DNA of 64,000 nucleotides from Halorhabdus sp. BNX81. Lineage in GTDB: Archaea > Halobacteriota > Halobacteria > Halobacteriales > Haloarculaceae. The notes beneath the pieces are model-generated. The model was given only the letters and a program-made list of their open reading frames with translations. It did not search any database and was not told the DNA's origin. Within the stretch, counting starts at the first letter, position 1. Every line of letters begins with the position of its first letter. Below, in pieces: positions 38,649 through 47,078 of the stretch. The stretch lies in assembly GCF_029229925.1 (NCBI RefSeq), contig NZ_CP107254.1, positions 1,426,001 through 1,490,000 on the forward strand, given 5' to 3'. The position numbers and the translations under genes are program-made.

Positions 38649-40082
38649 ATGCGTGAGTCCCACGAGGAAGACGGCCGGTTCGAGGACGTGACGATCGGGT
38701 TCGTCGGCGGTGGTTCTCGCGACTGGGCGGCGAAAATGATGACGGACCTTGCCACGCAGGACACCCTCCACGGCGAGGTTCGCCTCTACGACGTCGATCG
38801 GGCGAGCGCCGAACAGAACGCGCGCCTCGGGAAACTGATCCAGGACCGCGAGGAGGCGATCGCCGAGTGGGACTACCGGGCCGTCCCGTCCCTCGCCGAC
38901 GCGCTCGACGGCGCGGACGTCGTTGTCCTCTCGACGCAGGACCCGCCGGCCGAGACATTCGCCCACGACCTCGACATCCCCGCCGAGTACGGCATCTACC
39001 AGTCCGTCGGCGACACGGTCGGCCCCGGTGGGACGTTCCGAGCGATGCGGGCCATCCCCCAGTACCGCGAGATCGCGGCCGCGATCCGCGAACACTGCCC
39101 CGACGCCTGGGTACTCAACTACACCAACCCGATGACCGTCTGTACCCGGACGCTCTACGAGGAATTCCCTGATATACAGGCCGTCGGGCTCTGTCACGAG
39201 GTGCTCCACGTCAAGGACGATCTCGCCGAGTACGTCGAGAAACACCGAAACTTGGGGGAGGGTCAGTCGGTCAGCGGCGACGACCTCCGGGTGAACGTCA
39301 AGGGAATCAACCACTTCACCTGGATCGACGACGTCCGCTTCCGGAGCGAGGACGTCTTCGACGTGATCGACGCCGAACTCGATTCCCAGCGCCCACTCCT
39401 CGGCGGGTTCGAACCCGGCGACCTCGACGACGAGACGTTCTACGTCAACAACGACCGGATCGCGCTGGATCTCTATCGTCGCTTTGGGATCTTTCCCGCC
39501 GCGGGCGACCGCCACCTCGCCGAGTTCGTCCCGTGGTACCTGAACATCGACGATCCGAAAGACGTCCAGCGGTGGGGCATTCGCCTAACGCCGAGCGAGC
39601 ATCGGATCGAGCACTGGCCGGCGAACGAACGGGAGCGCGAGCGCTATTTGGCGGGCGAAGAAGCGTTCGAGTTCACCGACACCGGCGAGAAAATGGTCGA
39701 TATCATGACGGCACTGCTGGGCGGCGAGGAACTCGTCACGAACGTCAACCTTCCCAACCAGGGGCAACTTTCCGGGGTTCGCGAGAGTGCGGTCGTCGAG
39801 ACGAACGCGCTGGTGACGGACGACGACATCGTCCCGCACGCCGCTGGGGAGCTTCCGGAGCAGGTCCGGAGCATGGTCAGGACACACGTGAGCAACCAGG
39901 AGACGCTCATCGAGGCCGGGTTCGACGGCGACCTCGATCTGGCGTACCGGGCGTTCCTGAACGATCCACTCGTGACGCTGCCGCCCGAGGACGCCCGAAA
40001 CCTCTTCGTCGACCTCGTCGACGCTGAACGCCCCTATCTCACTGACTGGAATCTAGACGAGGCAACAGTCCTCGAAAGATAA
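38649..40082 (+). CDS. GH4 glycosidase with CHEV motif, probable alpha-galacturonidase
   Basis: 477 residues. GH4 enzymes use NAD+ and a divalent metal (usually Mn2+) and cleave by oxidation-elimination. The NAD-binding N-terminus is IGFVGGGSRDWAAKMMTDL, the metal cysteine lies in GLCHEVLH, and NYTNPM and GDRHLAEFVPWYL are typical. The four-residue motif at the metal site divides GH4 by substrate: CHSV in alpha-galactosidases, CNxP in 6-phosphoglycosidases, CHEV in alpha-galacturonidases. This protein has CHEV, which with the adjacent uxaC and uxaE points to removal of galacturonate from pectic oligosaccharides. The frame is open far upstream into uxaC, and 38649 is the first ATG that gives the GH4 N-terminus. 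Confidence 0.85.
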   Translation: MRESHEEDGRFEDVTIGFVGGGSRDWAAKMMTDLATQDTLHGEVRLYDVDRASAEQNARLGKLIQDREEAIAEWDYRAVPSLADALDGADVVVLSTQDPPAETFAHDLDIPAEYGIYQSVGDTVGPGGTFRAMRAIPQYREIAAAIREHCPDAWVLNYTNPMTVCTRTLYEEFPDIQAVGLCHEVLHVKDDLAEYVEKHRNLGEGQSVSGDDLRVNVKGINHFTWIDDVRFRSEDVFDVIDAELDSQRPLLGGFEPGDLDDETFYVNNDRIALDLYRRFGIFPAAGDRHLAEFVPWYLNIDDPKDVQRWGIRLTPSEHRIEHWPANERERERYLAGEEAFEFTDTGEKMVDIMTALLGGEELVTNVNLPNQGQLSGVRESAVVETNALVTDDDIVPHAAGELPEQVRSMVRTHVSNQETLIEAGFDGDLDLAYRAFLNDPLVTLPPEDARNLFVDLVDAERPYLTDWNLDEATVLER

Positions 40083-40093
40083 CGCCGGGTCGG

Positions 40094-40921
40094 TTATTGC
40101 TCGCCCGGGTCGTCAGGTCCGGCCCGGAGCTCTCGTAGTCGTCCAACGGCTTCCGCGACGGACAGCGGCAGTTCGTCGAACCCTGCCTGCCGGAAGATTT
40201 CGACGAGTTGAGGCGGCGAGACGCCCACGTCCCGCAGGAGATCCCCGTCGGTGAGCACTGCCCTGACCGGGCCGTCCCGGACGACCGATCCCTCGCGATC
40301 CAGCAGGACGACGCGATCGGCGACTTGTGGGACCAGGTCGGCGTCGGGCGTCGAGACGACGATGGTCGTGCCTGCCTCGTGCCGTCGATCGAGCGCGTCG
40401 AGAATCGTCGCCCGGTGGTCGGCGTCCACGTCGGCAACCGGTTCGTCGAGCAAGAGCAGGTCGGGCTCGACGGCGAGGGCGGCCGCCACCGCGGCCCGGC
40501 GCTGTTCGCCGCCGCTCAGCCGGAACGGTGGTTTCTCCAGCAGGCCGTCGAGATCGAACTCGGCGGCCAGGGCGTCAACTCGCTCATCCGCTTCCCGGCG
40601 ATCGATTTCCAGTTGTGCCGGCCCGTACTCCAGATCCTCGCGGACGGTCGCGTTGAAGAGGTAATCGGCCGGCGTCTGCGGGCAGTGGGCGATCCGATCC
40701 CGAAGTTCGTCGGCCGGCTCGTCCGTTCCGAAGTACCGAACCTCGCCACTCGCGGGGTCGCGCAAGCCCGCCAGCAGCGAGAGCAGCGTGCTCTTGCCCG
40801 CGCCGTTGGGACCGAGGATCGCCACGCGCTCGCCCGCCTCGATCGTCAGGTCGATCCCCTCCAGAGCGGTCGTCGCGTCGGGGTACGCGAAGGCGAGGTC
40901 ACGAGCGTCCAGAGCGTTCAC
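40094..40921 (-). CDS. cbiO: Energy-coupling-type Ni/Co importer ATPase CbiO
   Basis: 275 residues. Walker A GPNGAGKSTLL, Q-loop, signature LSGGEQRRAAVAAALA and Walker B LLLLDEPVADVD are complete. The YLFNATVREDLEYGP element is typical of ECF-type ATPases. It supplies energy to the CbiMQ membrane complex that takes up Ni2+ or Co2+. Its start overlaps the cbiQ stop by 4 bases. It ends 11 bases from the convergent GH4 gene. Confidence 0.92.
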   Translation of the reverse strand: MNALDARDLAFAYPDATTALEGIDLTIEAGERVAILGPNGAGKSTLLSLLAGLRDPASGEVRYFGTDEPADELRDRIAHCPQTPADYLFNATVREDLEYGPAQLEIDRREADERVDALAAEFDLDGLLEKPPFRLSGGEQRRAAVAAALAVEPDLLLLDEPVADVDADHRATILDALDRRHEAGTTIVVSTPDADLVPQVADRVVLLDREGSVVRDGPVRAVLTDGDLLRDVGVSPPQLVEIFRQAGFDELPLSVAEAVGRLRELRAGPDDPGEQ

Positions 40922-41712
40922 GCCAGTAACACCCCCGCGGCGACGGTCGCGAAGACGACGAACGCGAAGGCGGCGTCGGCCGTCCCGACGGCCTGCCGGC
41001 GGGTGTACGCCCGGCCCGCTGTCCCGCCCCGCGAACGGGCCGCCCGCCCGACGCGCTCGCCGCGGTCCAGCGCTCGCAGGAGGAAGGTTCCGAGCAGCGA
41101 GCCGGCTTCACGCCAGGACTCCCGCAGCGTCGCGGGCCGGACCCGACGACTCCGCCTCGCGAGTACGAGCCGCGAGAGTTCTTCGAAGACGACCAGCAGG
41201 TACCGGTAGGTGATCGCCAGCAGCGTGACGGCCGTTCGGGGGACGCGGAGGGTCCGCAGAGCGCCCACCAGCGCGGCGAACCGCGTCGTCGAGAGCAACA
41301 GCCCGAGCAGCGAGACGCTCGCGCCGACGCGGAGGGTGAACGTCGCCACGTAGGTCGAACCCGGAACGGTGACCGGCCCGGCGAGTGTTGCGCCCGGAAG
41401 GAGGACGGCCTGTGGCGCGACGATCAGCAGCGAGACGGTCATCGGCACGCCCGTCCGGAGCGCGTGGGTGCCCAGCGGGACCCGGGAGAGGACTGCCGCG
41501 AAGACAGTCATTGCGAGCATCGCGGCGGGTGGCCCCGGCCGGTCGAACGTGACGGTGACGACCAGCAGCGCTAGGACGCCGAGCAGTTTCAGAACGGGGT
41601 GGACGGCCTGGAGCCAGCCCCGTCGATCGGCGACGCGCTCGTCGGCCAGGAGACCCCGCGCCCGATCGGTCAGCGTGCCCGCCGATCGGCTGACGGGATC
41701 AGCGCGGGTCAC
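40918..41712 (-). CDS. cbiQ: Ni/Co importer transmembrane subunit CbiQ
   Basis: 264 residues with about five membrane helices and the coupling helices of ECF T-components: TVTLLAITYRYLLVVFEELSRLVLARRSR (two pieces around 155-185) and the second Ala-Arg-Gly-type motif RALDRGERVGRAARSRG. It links the metal-binding CbiM to CbiO. It overlaps cbiM upstream by 14 bases and cbiO downstream by 4, so the three are translated from one message. Confidence 0.88.
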   Translation of the reverse strand: MTRADPVSRSAGTLTDRARGLLADERVADRRGWLQAVHPVLKLLGVLALLVVTVTFDRPGPPAAMLAMTVFAAVLSRVPLGTHALRTGVPMTVSLLIVAPQAVLLPGATLAGPVTVPGSTYVATFTLRVGASVSLLGLLLSTTRFAALVGALRTLRVPRTAVTLLAITYRYLLVVFEELSRLVLARRSRRVRPATLRESWREAGSLLGTFLLRALDRGERVGRAARSRGGTAGRAYTRRQAVGTADAAFAFVVFATVAAGVLLA

Positions 41713-42631
41713 GTTGGGCGGTCAGCGGGCGGCCGGCGAGCCAGCCGATCACAAGGACGAGCGCCGCACCGACGAGCCCCGAGACGAGCGTCCCGACGTA
41801 GGGATCGACGCCCGCGAGCCCGTAGTCCGGAAGCAGGGCGGGCAGCGTCGAGACGGTGTGGGCGGTCGCGCCGGTCGCGCTCGCAGCGTGTTCCAGCGGT
41901 TCAGTGTAGCCAACCTGTCCAGCCGCCCAGGCAAAAAGCGGCGAGAGGACGACCAGGGCACCGACGACGCCGGCCCCGCGGCGGAGCAGACGTCGGCGGT
42001 CGATCGTTGGCGTCCGCTCGGCGAGCAGGTCGGGGCGGGTTTCGGCGACGAACTCGTAGGCCAGCAGCGTGATCGCGCCCTCGGCGATCCCCAGGAGGAC
42101 GTGCCAGCCACCGACGATCGCCAGGACGGTCGTCAGTTCGTAGGCGAAGGCCTCGGAGATGCCGAGCATGACCGCCGCGACGAGGGCGGCCGCCGAGATG
42201 CCGACCCAGCCGGCGGCGAAGACGGCCCCGCGCTCGTGATAGGGGGCCAGCGCCCGGTAGACGGCGTAGCCGACGTAGACCTCGACGATCGCCATCGCGA
42301 AGACGTTCCCCCCCATGACTACCAGGCCGCCGTCGCCGAACACCAGCGCCTGGATCGCGAAGACGCTGGTCATCGCCAGCGCCGCGAGATGGGGGCCAAG
42401 CAGGATGGCAGCGAAGGCCCCGCCGACGAAGTGGACGCTCGTCCCGCCGGGGATGGGGAGGTTCAGCATCTGTGCGGCGAAGATCGCGGCCGCCGTGACG
42501 CCAAGCAGCGGCGCGCGCGGGCCCTCAAGGTCGCCCGCCGAGCGCCGCGCGGCCCACGCCAGGGCGACGACCGACAGCAGGCCAGCCCCGGCGGCGATCC
42601 AGAGGTCGAGGTATCCATCGGCGATGTGCAT
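41699..42631 (-). CDS. cbiM: Ni/Co importer CbiM fused to a PDGLE (CbiN-like) domain
   Basis: 310 residues. CbiM binds Ni2+ or Co2+ with its free N-terminus, and MHIADGYLD at 42631 is exactly the required N-terminal Met-His signature, which sets the start over an ATG 21 bases upstream. NLPIPGGTSVHFVGGAFAAILLGP is the second conserved block. After about residue 205 a separate hydrophobic unit follows, with PALLPDYGLAGVDPYVGTLVSGLVG matching the PDGLE domain that substitutes for CbiN/NikN. Divergent from nikR, so nickel is the likely metal. Confidence 0.92.
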   Translation of the reverse strand: MHIADGYLDLWIAAGAGLLSVVALAWAARRSAGDLEGPRAPLLGVTAAAIFAAQMLNLPIPGGTSVHFVGGAFAAILLGPHLAALAMTSVFAIQALVFGDGGLVVMGGNVFAMAIVEVYVGYAVYRALAPYHERGAVFAAGWVGISAAALVAAVMLGISEAFAYELTTVLAIVGGWHVLLGIAEGAITLLAYEFVAETRPDLLAERTPTIDRRRLLRRGAGVVGALVVLSPLFAWAAGQVGYTEPLEHAASATGATAHTVSTLPALLPDYGLAGVDPYVGTLVSGLVGAALVLVIGWLAGRPLTAQRDPR

Positions 42632-42661
42632 CGATGGACGGGAGTAGGCCACTCCAGGTAA

Positions 42662-42688
42662 TAATACGTTTCGGAGTTTCGGTAATAC
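42662..42688. promoter_or_regulatory. Nested direct repeat between cbiM and nikR, candidate NikR operator
   Basis: The 27 bases consist of TAATAC, GTTTCGG, a single A, GTTTCGG and TAATAC, so two different motifs are each repeated exactly in the same orientation. The element is 31-57 bases upstream of the cbiM start and 50-76 bases upstream of the nikR start. On the minus strand GTATTATT at its edge can serve as the cbiM TATA box. Its place makes it the natural candidate for nickel-dependent control, though known NikR sites are inverted rather than direct repeats. Confidence 0.45.
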
Positions 42689-42737
42689 TGGGAACGCGAG
42701 TTACAAGCCTGATATGGCCACCAGTCCAATCGGCCGT

Positions 42738-43220
42738 ATGGCCGACGATCTCGACCGGGTGAGCCTCACCTTGCCGCCCGAGATGACCGACCGCCTCGAC
42801 GGGATCGTGGCGGACTGGAACTATGGAAGCCGATCGGAAGCGGTCCGGGACGCGCTGCGGGACTTCTTTACGACGTACGAATGGGAGGGTGGCGACGAGA
42901 CGCGCCATTACGGCACGATCGTTATCGCCCACGAACATGACCACGACAGTGACGTGGCGAGTCGGCTCCAGACGATCCAACACGAATACGCCGACGTTGT
43001 CACGTCAGTCCAGCACATCCATCTCTCGGAAGACCGGTGTATGGAAACCCTCGTCGTCGATGGCACCGCCGGCCAGATCGATGAACTCGCCAATCGCTTG
43101 CGAGCGCTTGCGGGCGTCAAGCAGGTGAAAGTCGTCGTAGTCGGCGGCGATGCCGACTCGGGCGACGGACATGAACACGATCAGGGCAGCCGCCGACCCG
43201 ATCACGGTCACGAACACTGA
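42738..43220 (+). CDS. nikR: Nickel-responsive regulator NikR
   Basis: 160 residues. N-terminal ribbon-helix-helix domain (DRVSLTLPPEMTDRLDGIV...YGSRSEAVRDALRDFF) and C-terminal ACT-like nickel-binding domain. The high-affinity nickel ligands of NikR are visible in VQHIHLSEDRC: two histidines and the cysteine; the first histidine is in the HEHDHD stretch. The protein ends in an additional histidine-rich tail (GHEHDQ...DHGHEH) that could bind nickel too. It probably represses the divergent cbiMQO operon when nickel is plentiful. The ATG at 42738 fits the family start better than the one 24 bases upstream. Confidence 0.93.
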   Translation: MADDLDRVSLTLPPEMTDRLDGIVADWNYGSRSEAVRDALRDFFTTYEWEGGDETRHYGTIVIAHEHDHDSDVASRLQTIQHEYADVVTSVQHIHLSEDRCMETLVVDGTAGQIDELANRLRALAGVKQVKVVVVGGDADSGDGHEHDQGSRRPDHGHEH

Positions 43221-43265
43221 GGCCATCGGTCACACGACACCGGTGAGTGCAGCCCCCCGGTCTTC

Positions 43266-44039
43266 TTAGGCTGAGGACTCGTCCGTCTGTCGTTGCCGTC
43301 CGGACTCCATGCCCGACTGCATGAACTGTGCGAGGATGCGACCGATACTCGACTCGGCCGTCCACAACGCCTCCTCCTCGGTGCCACCCTCAGCCCTCGC
43401 GACGGCAAGCAGGACCGTTGCCTCGTCGACCATCAGTGCCCGTCCGGCGAAATCCGCCGGATTGTCTTCCCCCATGACAATCACGTGGACGGGGTCAGCA
43501 TCGAATCGATCACCGAGTGCCGGTTCAGCGGTGACAAGCACGACATTGACGCCCGTGGTGGCCCGTTCGCGTAGCGATGCCGCAATATCCGGGGAAAGGG
43601 ACGATCCCGCCGGTGCGACGAATACCGCAGAGTCCCGGGCAGTTTCGAGCAGTGCGATGATACGTTCGTCGATCGGTTGCCGCCCGCGCACCGTCGAGAC
43701 GCCCTGCACCCGTCGGTCGTGGGCTGCTTCGTCCTGTAACGCATCGAGGTTCTCGAAGGCACGCTCACGTTCACGTTCGATCCGTGCGGTGAGTTGCTCG
43801 CGTGCCGCTGTGAGACTCACTGGCCGGTATTCCTTGGGGGTGGACTGAGTCACCTCCACCAGCCCGCGTTCCGCCAGGTCGTCGGCCGCACCGTAGACCT
43901 GCGAGCGGGGCACGTCCGAGGTGTCGCTTATCGCTTCGGCCGTTCCCGATCCAAGCTGCTGGAGTGCAACGAAGACTCCCGCCTCGTACTTCGAAAGGCC
44001 GAGTCGCCTCAGGGACTCGACTGCATCTTGCGTGCTCAT
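43266..44039 (-). CDS. TrmB-family transcriptional regulator 2
   Basis: 257 residues. The N-terminal winged helix is typical of TrmB (LRRLGLSKYEAGVFVALQQLGSGTAEAISDTSDVPRSQVYGAADDLAERGLVEV, in blocks from residues 8 to 60), followed by a coiled-coil helix (AREQLTARIERERERAFENLDALQDEA) and a domain that resembles a phospholipase-D-like TrmB effector domain. It is shorter than the sugar-binding TrmB at 1769-2839. It is divergent from the 44212 gene, which it may control. The start at 44039 is chosen because the 39 residues upstream do not look like a protein of this family. Confidence 0.83.
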   Translation of the reverse strand: MSTQDAVESLRRLGLSKYEAGVFVALQQLGSGTAEAISDTSDVPRSQVYGAADDLAERGLVEVTQSTPKEYRPVSLTAAREQLTARIERERERAFENLDALQDEAAHDRRVQGVSTVRGRQPIDERIIALLETARDSAVFVAPAGSSLSPDIAASLRERATTGVNVVLVTAEPALGDRFDADPVHVIVMGEDNPADFAGRALMVDEATVLLAVARAEGGTEEEALWTAESSIGRILAQFMQSGMESGRQRQTDESSA

Positions 44040-44178
44040 ACAAAGACTGCCAATCCGATATTTGGGAACGAAACACATCAATCGAGCGGTTGTCCGACGG
44101 AGAGTCAGTATCCGATACCCGCCAGAGATGGTACCAAATGTCGACCAGGAAGGCATAGAAGTATTGGACTACCAATAG

Positions 44179-44186
44179 TTTTAAAA
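44179..44186 (+). promoter_or_regulatory. TATA box of the 44212 gene
   Basis: TTTTAAAA lies 26-33 bases upstream of the ATG at 44212, the spacing of a leaderless haloarchaeal promoter. Confidence 0.55.
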
Positions 44187-44211
44187 GGATATCCTGTTGA
44201 TACTACACACT

Positions 44212-44871
44212 ATGGCAGGCGATCTAGAACGCAACGAACAGGAGTATGAACGACACCGCGAAGAACTGAACGACGAAGTCGACGGCGGTGGGTGTGCGGA
44301 GACCTGGGAAACGCTCTCGGAGAAGCGAACTCCCGATGATGAGGCGAGTGACGAGCAGACTCAGGACGTCGAATCGATCCTGCTCGACATCGACTGTCTC
44401 CAGTTCACCAACGACAACAACGATTTCGAACTCGACCCCTCGTTTCGGCGTGCCTGGCGATCCGCGATCGACGATCTCGACGACTCAGCGCTCGATTCTG
44501 CCATTGCGGACATTTTCTCCGTCGACGAACCGGTCCAGATCGAGGAGACCGAACAGGCAGTCCATGCTAATCGAGACGGACGGCTGCTCGCCCAGTGGGT
44601 ATCACATCCGGCGATGGTTGCCGACCTCGCCGCGTGTCGCGTGTTCGAACACCGGGATGACGACTGGGACGACCGGTCACCCGGGAAACGGAGCCAATTG
44701 GCCGGTAGCGTCCGACTGTACCTGGAGTTCTGCCCCGACTGTGGCGGGCGAGCGACCTTCGATACGGAAGTCGTGACCTCCTGCTGTAACGATTTCGAGG
44801 TCGCAACCGTCTCCTGTGATGACTGTGAGGTAACACTCTTCGAGATGCCGGTGTCTACAGCAGAATCGTAA
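44212..44871 (+). CDS. Conserved haloarchaeal Cys-motif protein of unknown function
   Basis: 219 residues, soluble and acidic. Near the N-terminus (about residues 24-38) is GGGCAETWETLSEKR, which matches the GCGCAEVWEHLSEQR element of the small protein at 63311-63457. A middle helical domain follows, and the C-terminus carries a likely zinc ribbon: CPDCGG, then CC and CDDC (about residues 170-207). No family name is recognised. It is divergent from the TrmB-2 regulator and has its own TATA box. A role in metal or redox sensing is possible but only suggested by the cysteines. Confidence 0.65.
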   Translation: MAGDLERNEQEYERHREELNDEVDGGGCAETWETLSEKRTPDDEASDEQTQDVESILLDIDCLQFTNDNNDFELDPSFRRAWRSAIDDLDDSALDSAIADIFSVDEPVQIEETEQAVHANRDGRLLAQWVSHPAMVADLAACRVFEHRDDDWDDRSPGKRSQLAGSVRLYLEFCPDCGGRATFDTEVVTSCCNDFEVATVSCDDCEVTLFEMPVSTAES

Positions 44872-44928
44872 GATCTGGATAAAATAGTGGCCTACCGACG
44901 GAGCGATCGGTTGTTTCACACCGGCCGA

Positions 44929-45186
44929 TCACCCACGAAAGTGATCGACCGTCCGGAAGCACACGTAGAGGATAGCGTTGAGGATCCCCGTCAGCCAGAA
45001 TATCGACCCGACACTCAGACCGAAAGCTCCGGGGCGGCTCGCCGCGATGATGTCGTCGAACACCCAGGCGACCGCGACGGCGATGATCCCCCAGACGAGC
45101 AGGATTGCGGCGATTCGTGCGCCCTCTTCGATGTAGTCGGTGAGCGGATTCGCATCGCTCGGAGTCGAATCGAGTGGCATACTCAT
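44929..45186 (-). CDS. Small two-helix membrane protein
   Basis: 85 residues. Hydrophobic segments at about 24-42 (ARIAAILLVWGIIAVAVAW) and 55-75 (FGLSVGSIFWLTGILNAILYV), with an acidic N-terminus. Short C-terminus RTVDHFRG. No family recognised. It is 38 bases downstream of the FAD oxidoreductase gene on the same strand and could be cotranscribed with it. Confidence 0.6.
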   Translation of the reverse strand: MSMPLDSTPSDANPLTDYIEEGARIAAILLVWGIIAVAVAWVFDDIIAASRPGAFGLSVGSIFWLTGILNAILYVCFRTVDHFRG

Positions 45187-45224
45187 CCGTCCGCTCTATC
45201 CGGGATAAGTCTTCCCCAGAACAC

Positions 45225-46235
45225 TCACCGGTTCCCGGCCAGCCGTCGCCCGGCGTCCAGTCCCGTCTCCAGGGCCGCGTGCGTTCGTCCGGTTCCCGCG
45301 AGCCAGTCCCCCGCAAGCCCGAGATCATGAGCGAGGGCTTGCTCGAACAGCGCCGGATTAACCCGGTCACCCGGCAGTGCGTGCGTGAACCGTTCGTGAT
45401 CCCACCAGTCCGGCTCGGCCAGTCGGTCGTCGCCGAGCAGGGTCGCGGCGTGAGTGCTCGCGGCGTCGGCCGCTTCCGTCGGCGTCGCGTCCGGGCGTCC
45501 GGCTGCCCAGGCTGGACTCAACTGGACGATCAGGATTTCCTCGCCATCGGGGACGTGGCCAGGTTTGCACGACTCCCTGGAGAGCCACCCGACGGCGTGT
45601 TCCTTGTCGGTGTTGACCAGGGCGTAATAAGGGACGTCAATTTCGAAGGGATAGTGCAGCGCGACCGAATCGATCGTTCGATAGGACTGTCGCTGCCGGG
45701 CGGCCACCAGCGTTTCTCGAAAGTCGGCTTCCCAGTCCGCGCTGGCGAGGAGATCCCCGGTCGGCGGCGTCACGACGATCGCATCGGACGCCAGCCGTTC
45801 GCCGTCGGCGACAACCGTCCAGCCGTCCGCCGTACGGGCGAGGCGGTCGACTGTCGTGTGCTCCTGAACTGTCGCTCCGCTGGCATCGAGGAACGCACGG
45901 ACGATTTCGTCGATACCGTCACGCCCGGTCAGTTTGACCCCCTGATTCGGCCGGCCTTCCTCGATCTCACCGGACTCGTCAAAGATCCATACGTCGCCGG
46001 TCGTGACGGCGAGTTGCTTTCCGACGATCGAACGGAAGCGCTCTTCGACGCGGTCGTTCGGTGGATCGACGTAGTTGGCACCGTAATCGTAGACACAGCC
46101 GTCCCGGTGGCCCGAAACCATCCGGCCACCGACAGTCCCGGCCTCGAATACCGTCACGTCGGCCGCTTCATCCAGCGCGTGAGCGGCACCTGCCCCGGCA
46201 ATTCCGGCTCCGACGATGCTTACCTTCGGTGTCAC
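45225..46235 (-). CDS. FAD-dependent amine-oxidase-like oxidoreductase (renalase type)
   Basis: 336 residues. The FAD-binding Rossmann motif VSIVGAGIAGAGAAHAL and the following GGRM element are those of the amine oxidase/renalase group. A second nucleotide-contact block, SDAIVVTPPTGDLLAS, and the C-terminal ALEQ-like ALAHDLGLAGDWLAG segment complete the fold. The substrate is unknown; prokaryotic relatives include renalase-like enzymes that oxidise aberrant NAD(P)H isomers. It is transcribed independently of NucS, which is 76 bases upstream on the same strand. Confidence 0.82.
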   Translation of the reverse strand: MTPKVSIVGAGIAGAGAAHALDEAADVTVFEAGTVGGRMVSGHRDGCVYDYGANYVDPPNDRVEERFRSIVGKQLAVTTGDVWIFDESGEIEEGRPNQGVKLTGRDGIDEIVRAFLDASGATVQEHTTVDRLARTADGWTVVADGERLASDAIVVTPPTGDLLASADWEADFRETLVAARQRQSYRTIDSVALHYPFEIDVPYYALVNTDKEHAVGWLSRESCKPGHVPDGEEILIVQLSPAWAAGRPDATPTEAADAASTHAATLLGDDRLAEPDWWDHERFTHALPGDRVNPALFEQALAHDLGLAGDWLAGTGRTHAALETGLDAGRRLAGNR

Positions 46236-46311
46236 GCGTTTGGATACGGGAGCCAGCGGGTAAAGGAATGGGGCGGCCCCTAGAGACGGCCGTCAGCTGT
46301 CGCCGCATTCA

Positions 46312-47073
46312 TCAGGTCGGCAACGGGTCCAGCGCCACGAATTCCAGGTCGTTCTCGGCCAGGAGTTCCTGCGCCCGGTCCGTCGCCGAGGGCGCAACGA
46401 GGACGCCACGAATCTCCCGGTCGGCGTGAAGATCGCGGGCCAGCGCCCCCACGTAGCGATCAAGTTGGCCGACGGCATCCGGCCCGACGCGTCGGCGTTT
46501 GAGTTCGACCACGACTGCCCGGTTGTCGCTATCCTCACCGTAGATATCTATCGCGCCGGCGGGCGTCGGTCGCTCGGTCGCTAGCGGTTGGAACCCGGAT
46601 TCGATCAACCCGGGCGACTCCAGAACCCGCTCGCGGAGGTCTTCCTCCGTGCCGGACAGCGAGAGGTCCTCCGGATCAGTCACGTCGACGGTCGTGACGT
46701 ATTCGATCGACTCGAACGTGACTTCGAGGTATTCCTCGGGGCCTGTCCGGTGACTTTCGACCTGAAGCTGGTCGTCCTCGACCCTCACGTCGTGCGTCGA
46801 GCCCGGTGGCTGCCAGTTGACCGGCTGGTGGCCTTCGTCGGTATGGACCAGGGCCGTGCCGTCGGGCTTGAGTACGAGCAGTCGATCCCCGGGACCGAGT
46901 GTGCTTTTCGCACGGCCGTCGTACTCGACGCGACACCGACCGAAGACCGTCACCATGTCGCCCCGATCGACGGCTCGCGCGACCCGTTCACGCGCAGTCT
47001 CTGCCGGCGGATCGACCACGGGCTCGCGGTTGCCCTCGGCTCCCTGCTTGCGTCCGTCGCCCGTGTCAGTCAC
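46312..47073 (-). CDS. nucS: Mismatch-specific endonuclease NucS (EndoMS)
   Basis: 253 residues, normal length. NucS makes double-strand cuts at mismatched bases and is the non-MutS mismatch repair enzyme of many archaea and actinobacteria. The N-terminal DNA-binding domain covers about residues 30-125. The C-terminal RecB-like nuclease shows GAIDIYG...AVVVELKRRRVG, with the D-x-(E)xK catalytic pattern. In archaea it works with the sliding clamp PCNA. A gene of unknown function ends 5 bases upstream of its start on the same strand, so the two are cotranscribed. Confidence 0.93.
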   Translation of the reverse strand: MTDTGDGRKQGAEGNREPVVDPPAETARERVARAVDRGDMVTVFGRCRVEYDGRAKSTLGPGDRLLVLKPDGTALVHTDEGHQPVNWQPPGSTHDVRVEDDQLQVESHRTGPEEYLEVTFESIEYVTTVDVTDPEDLSLSGTEEDLRERVLESPGLIESGFQPLATERPTPAGAIDIYGEDSDNRAVVVELKRRRVGPDAVGQLDRYVGALARDLHADREIRGVLVAPSATDRAQELLAENDLEFVALDPLPT

Positions 47074-47078
47074 GGCCC

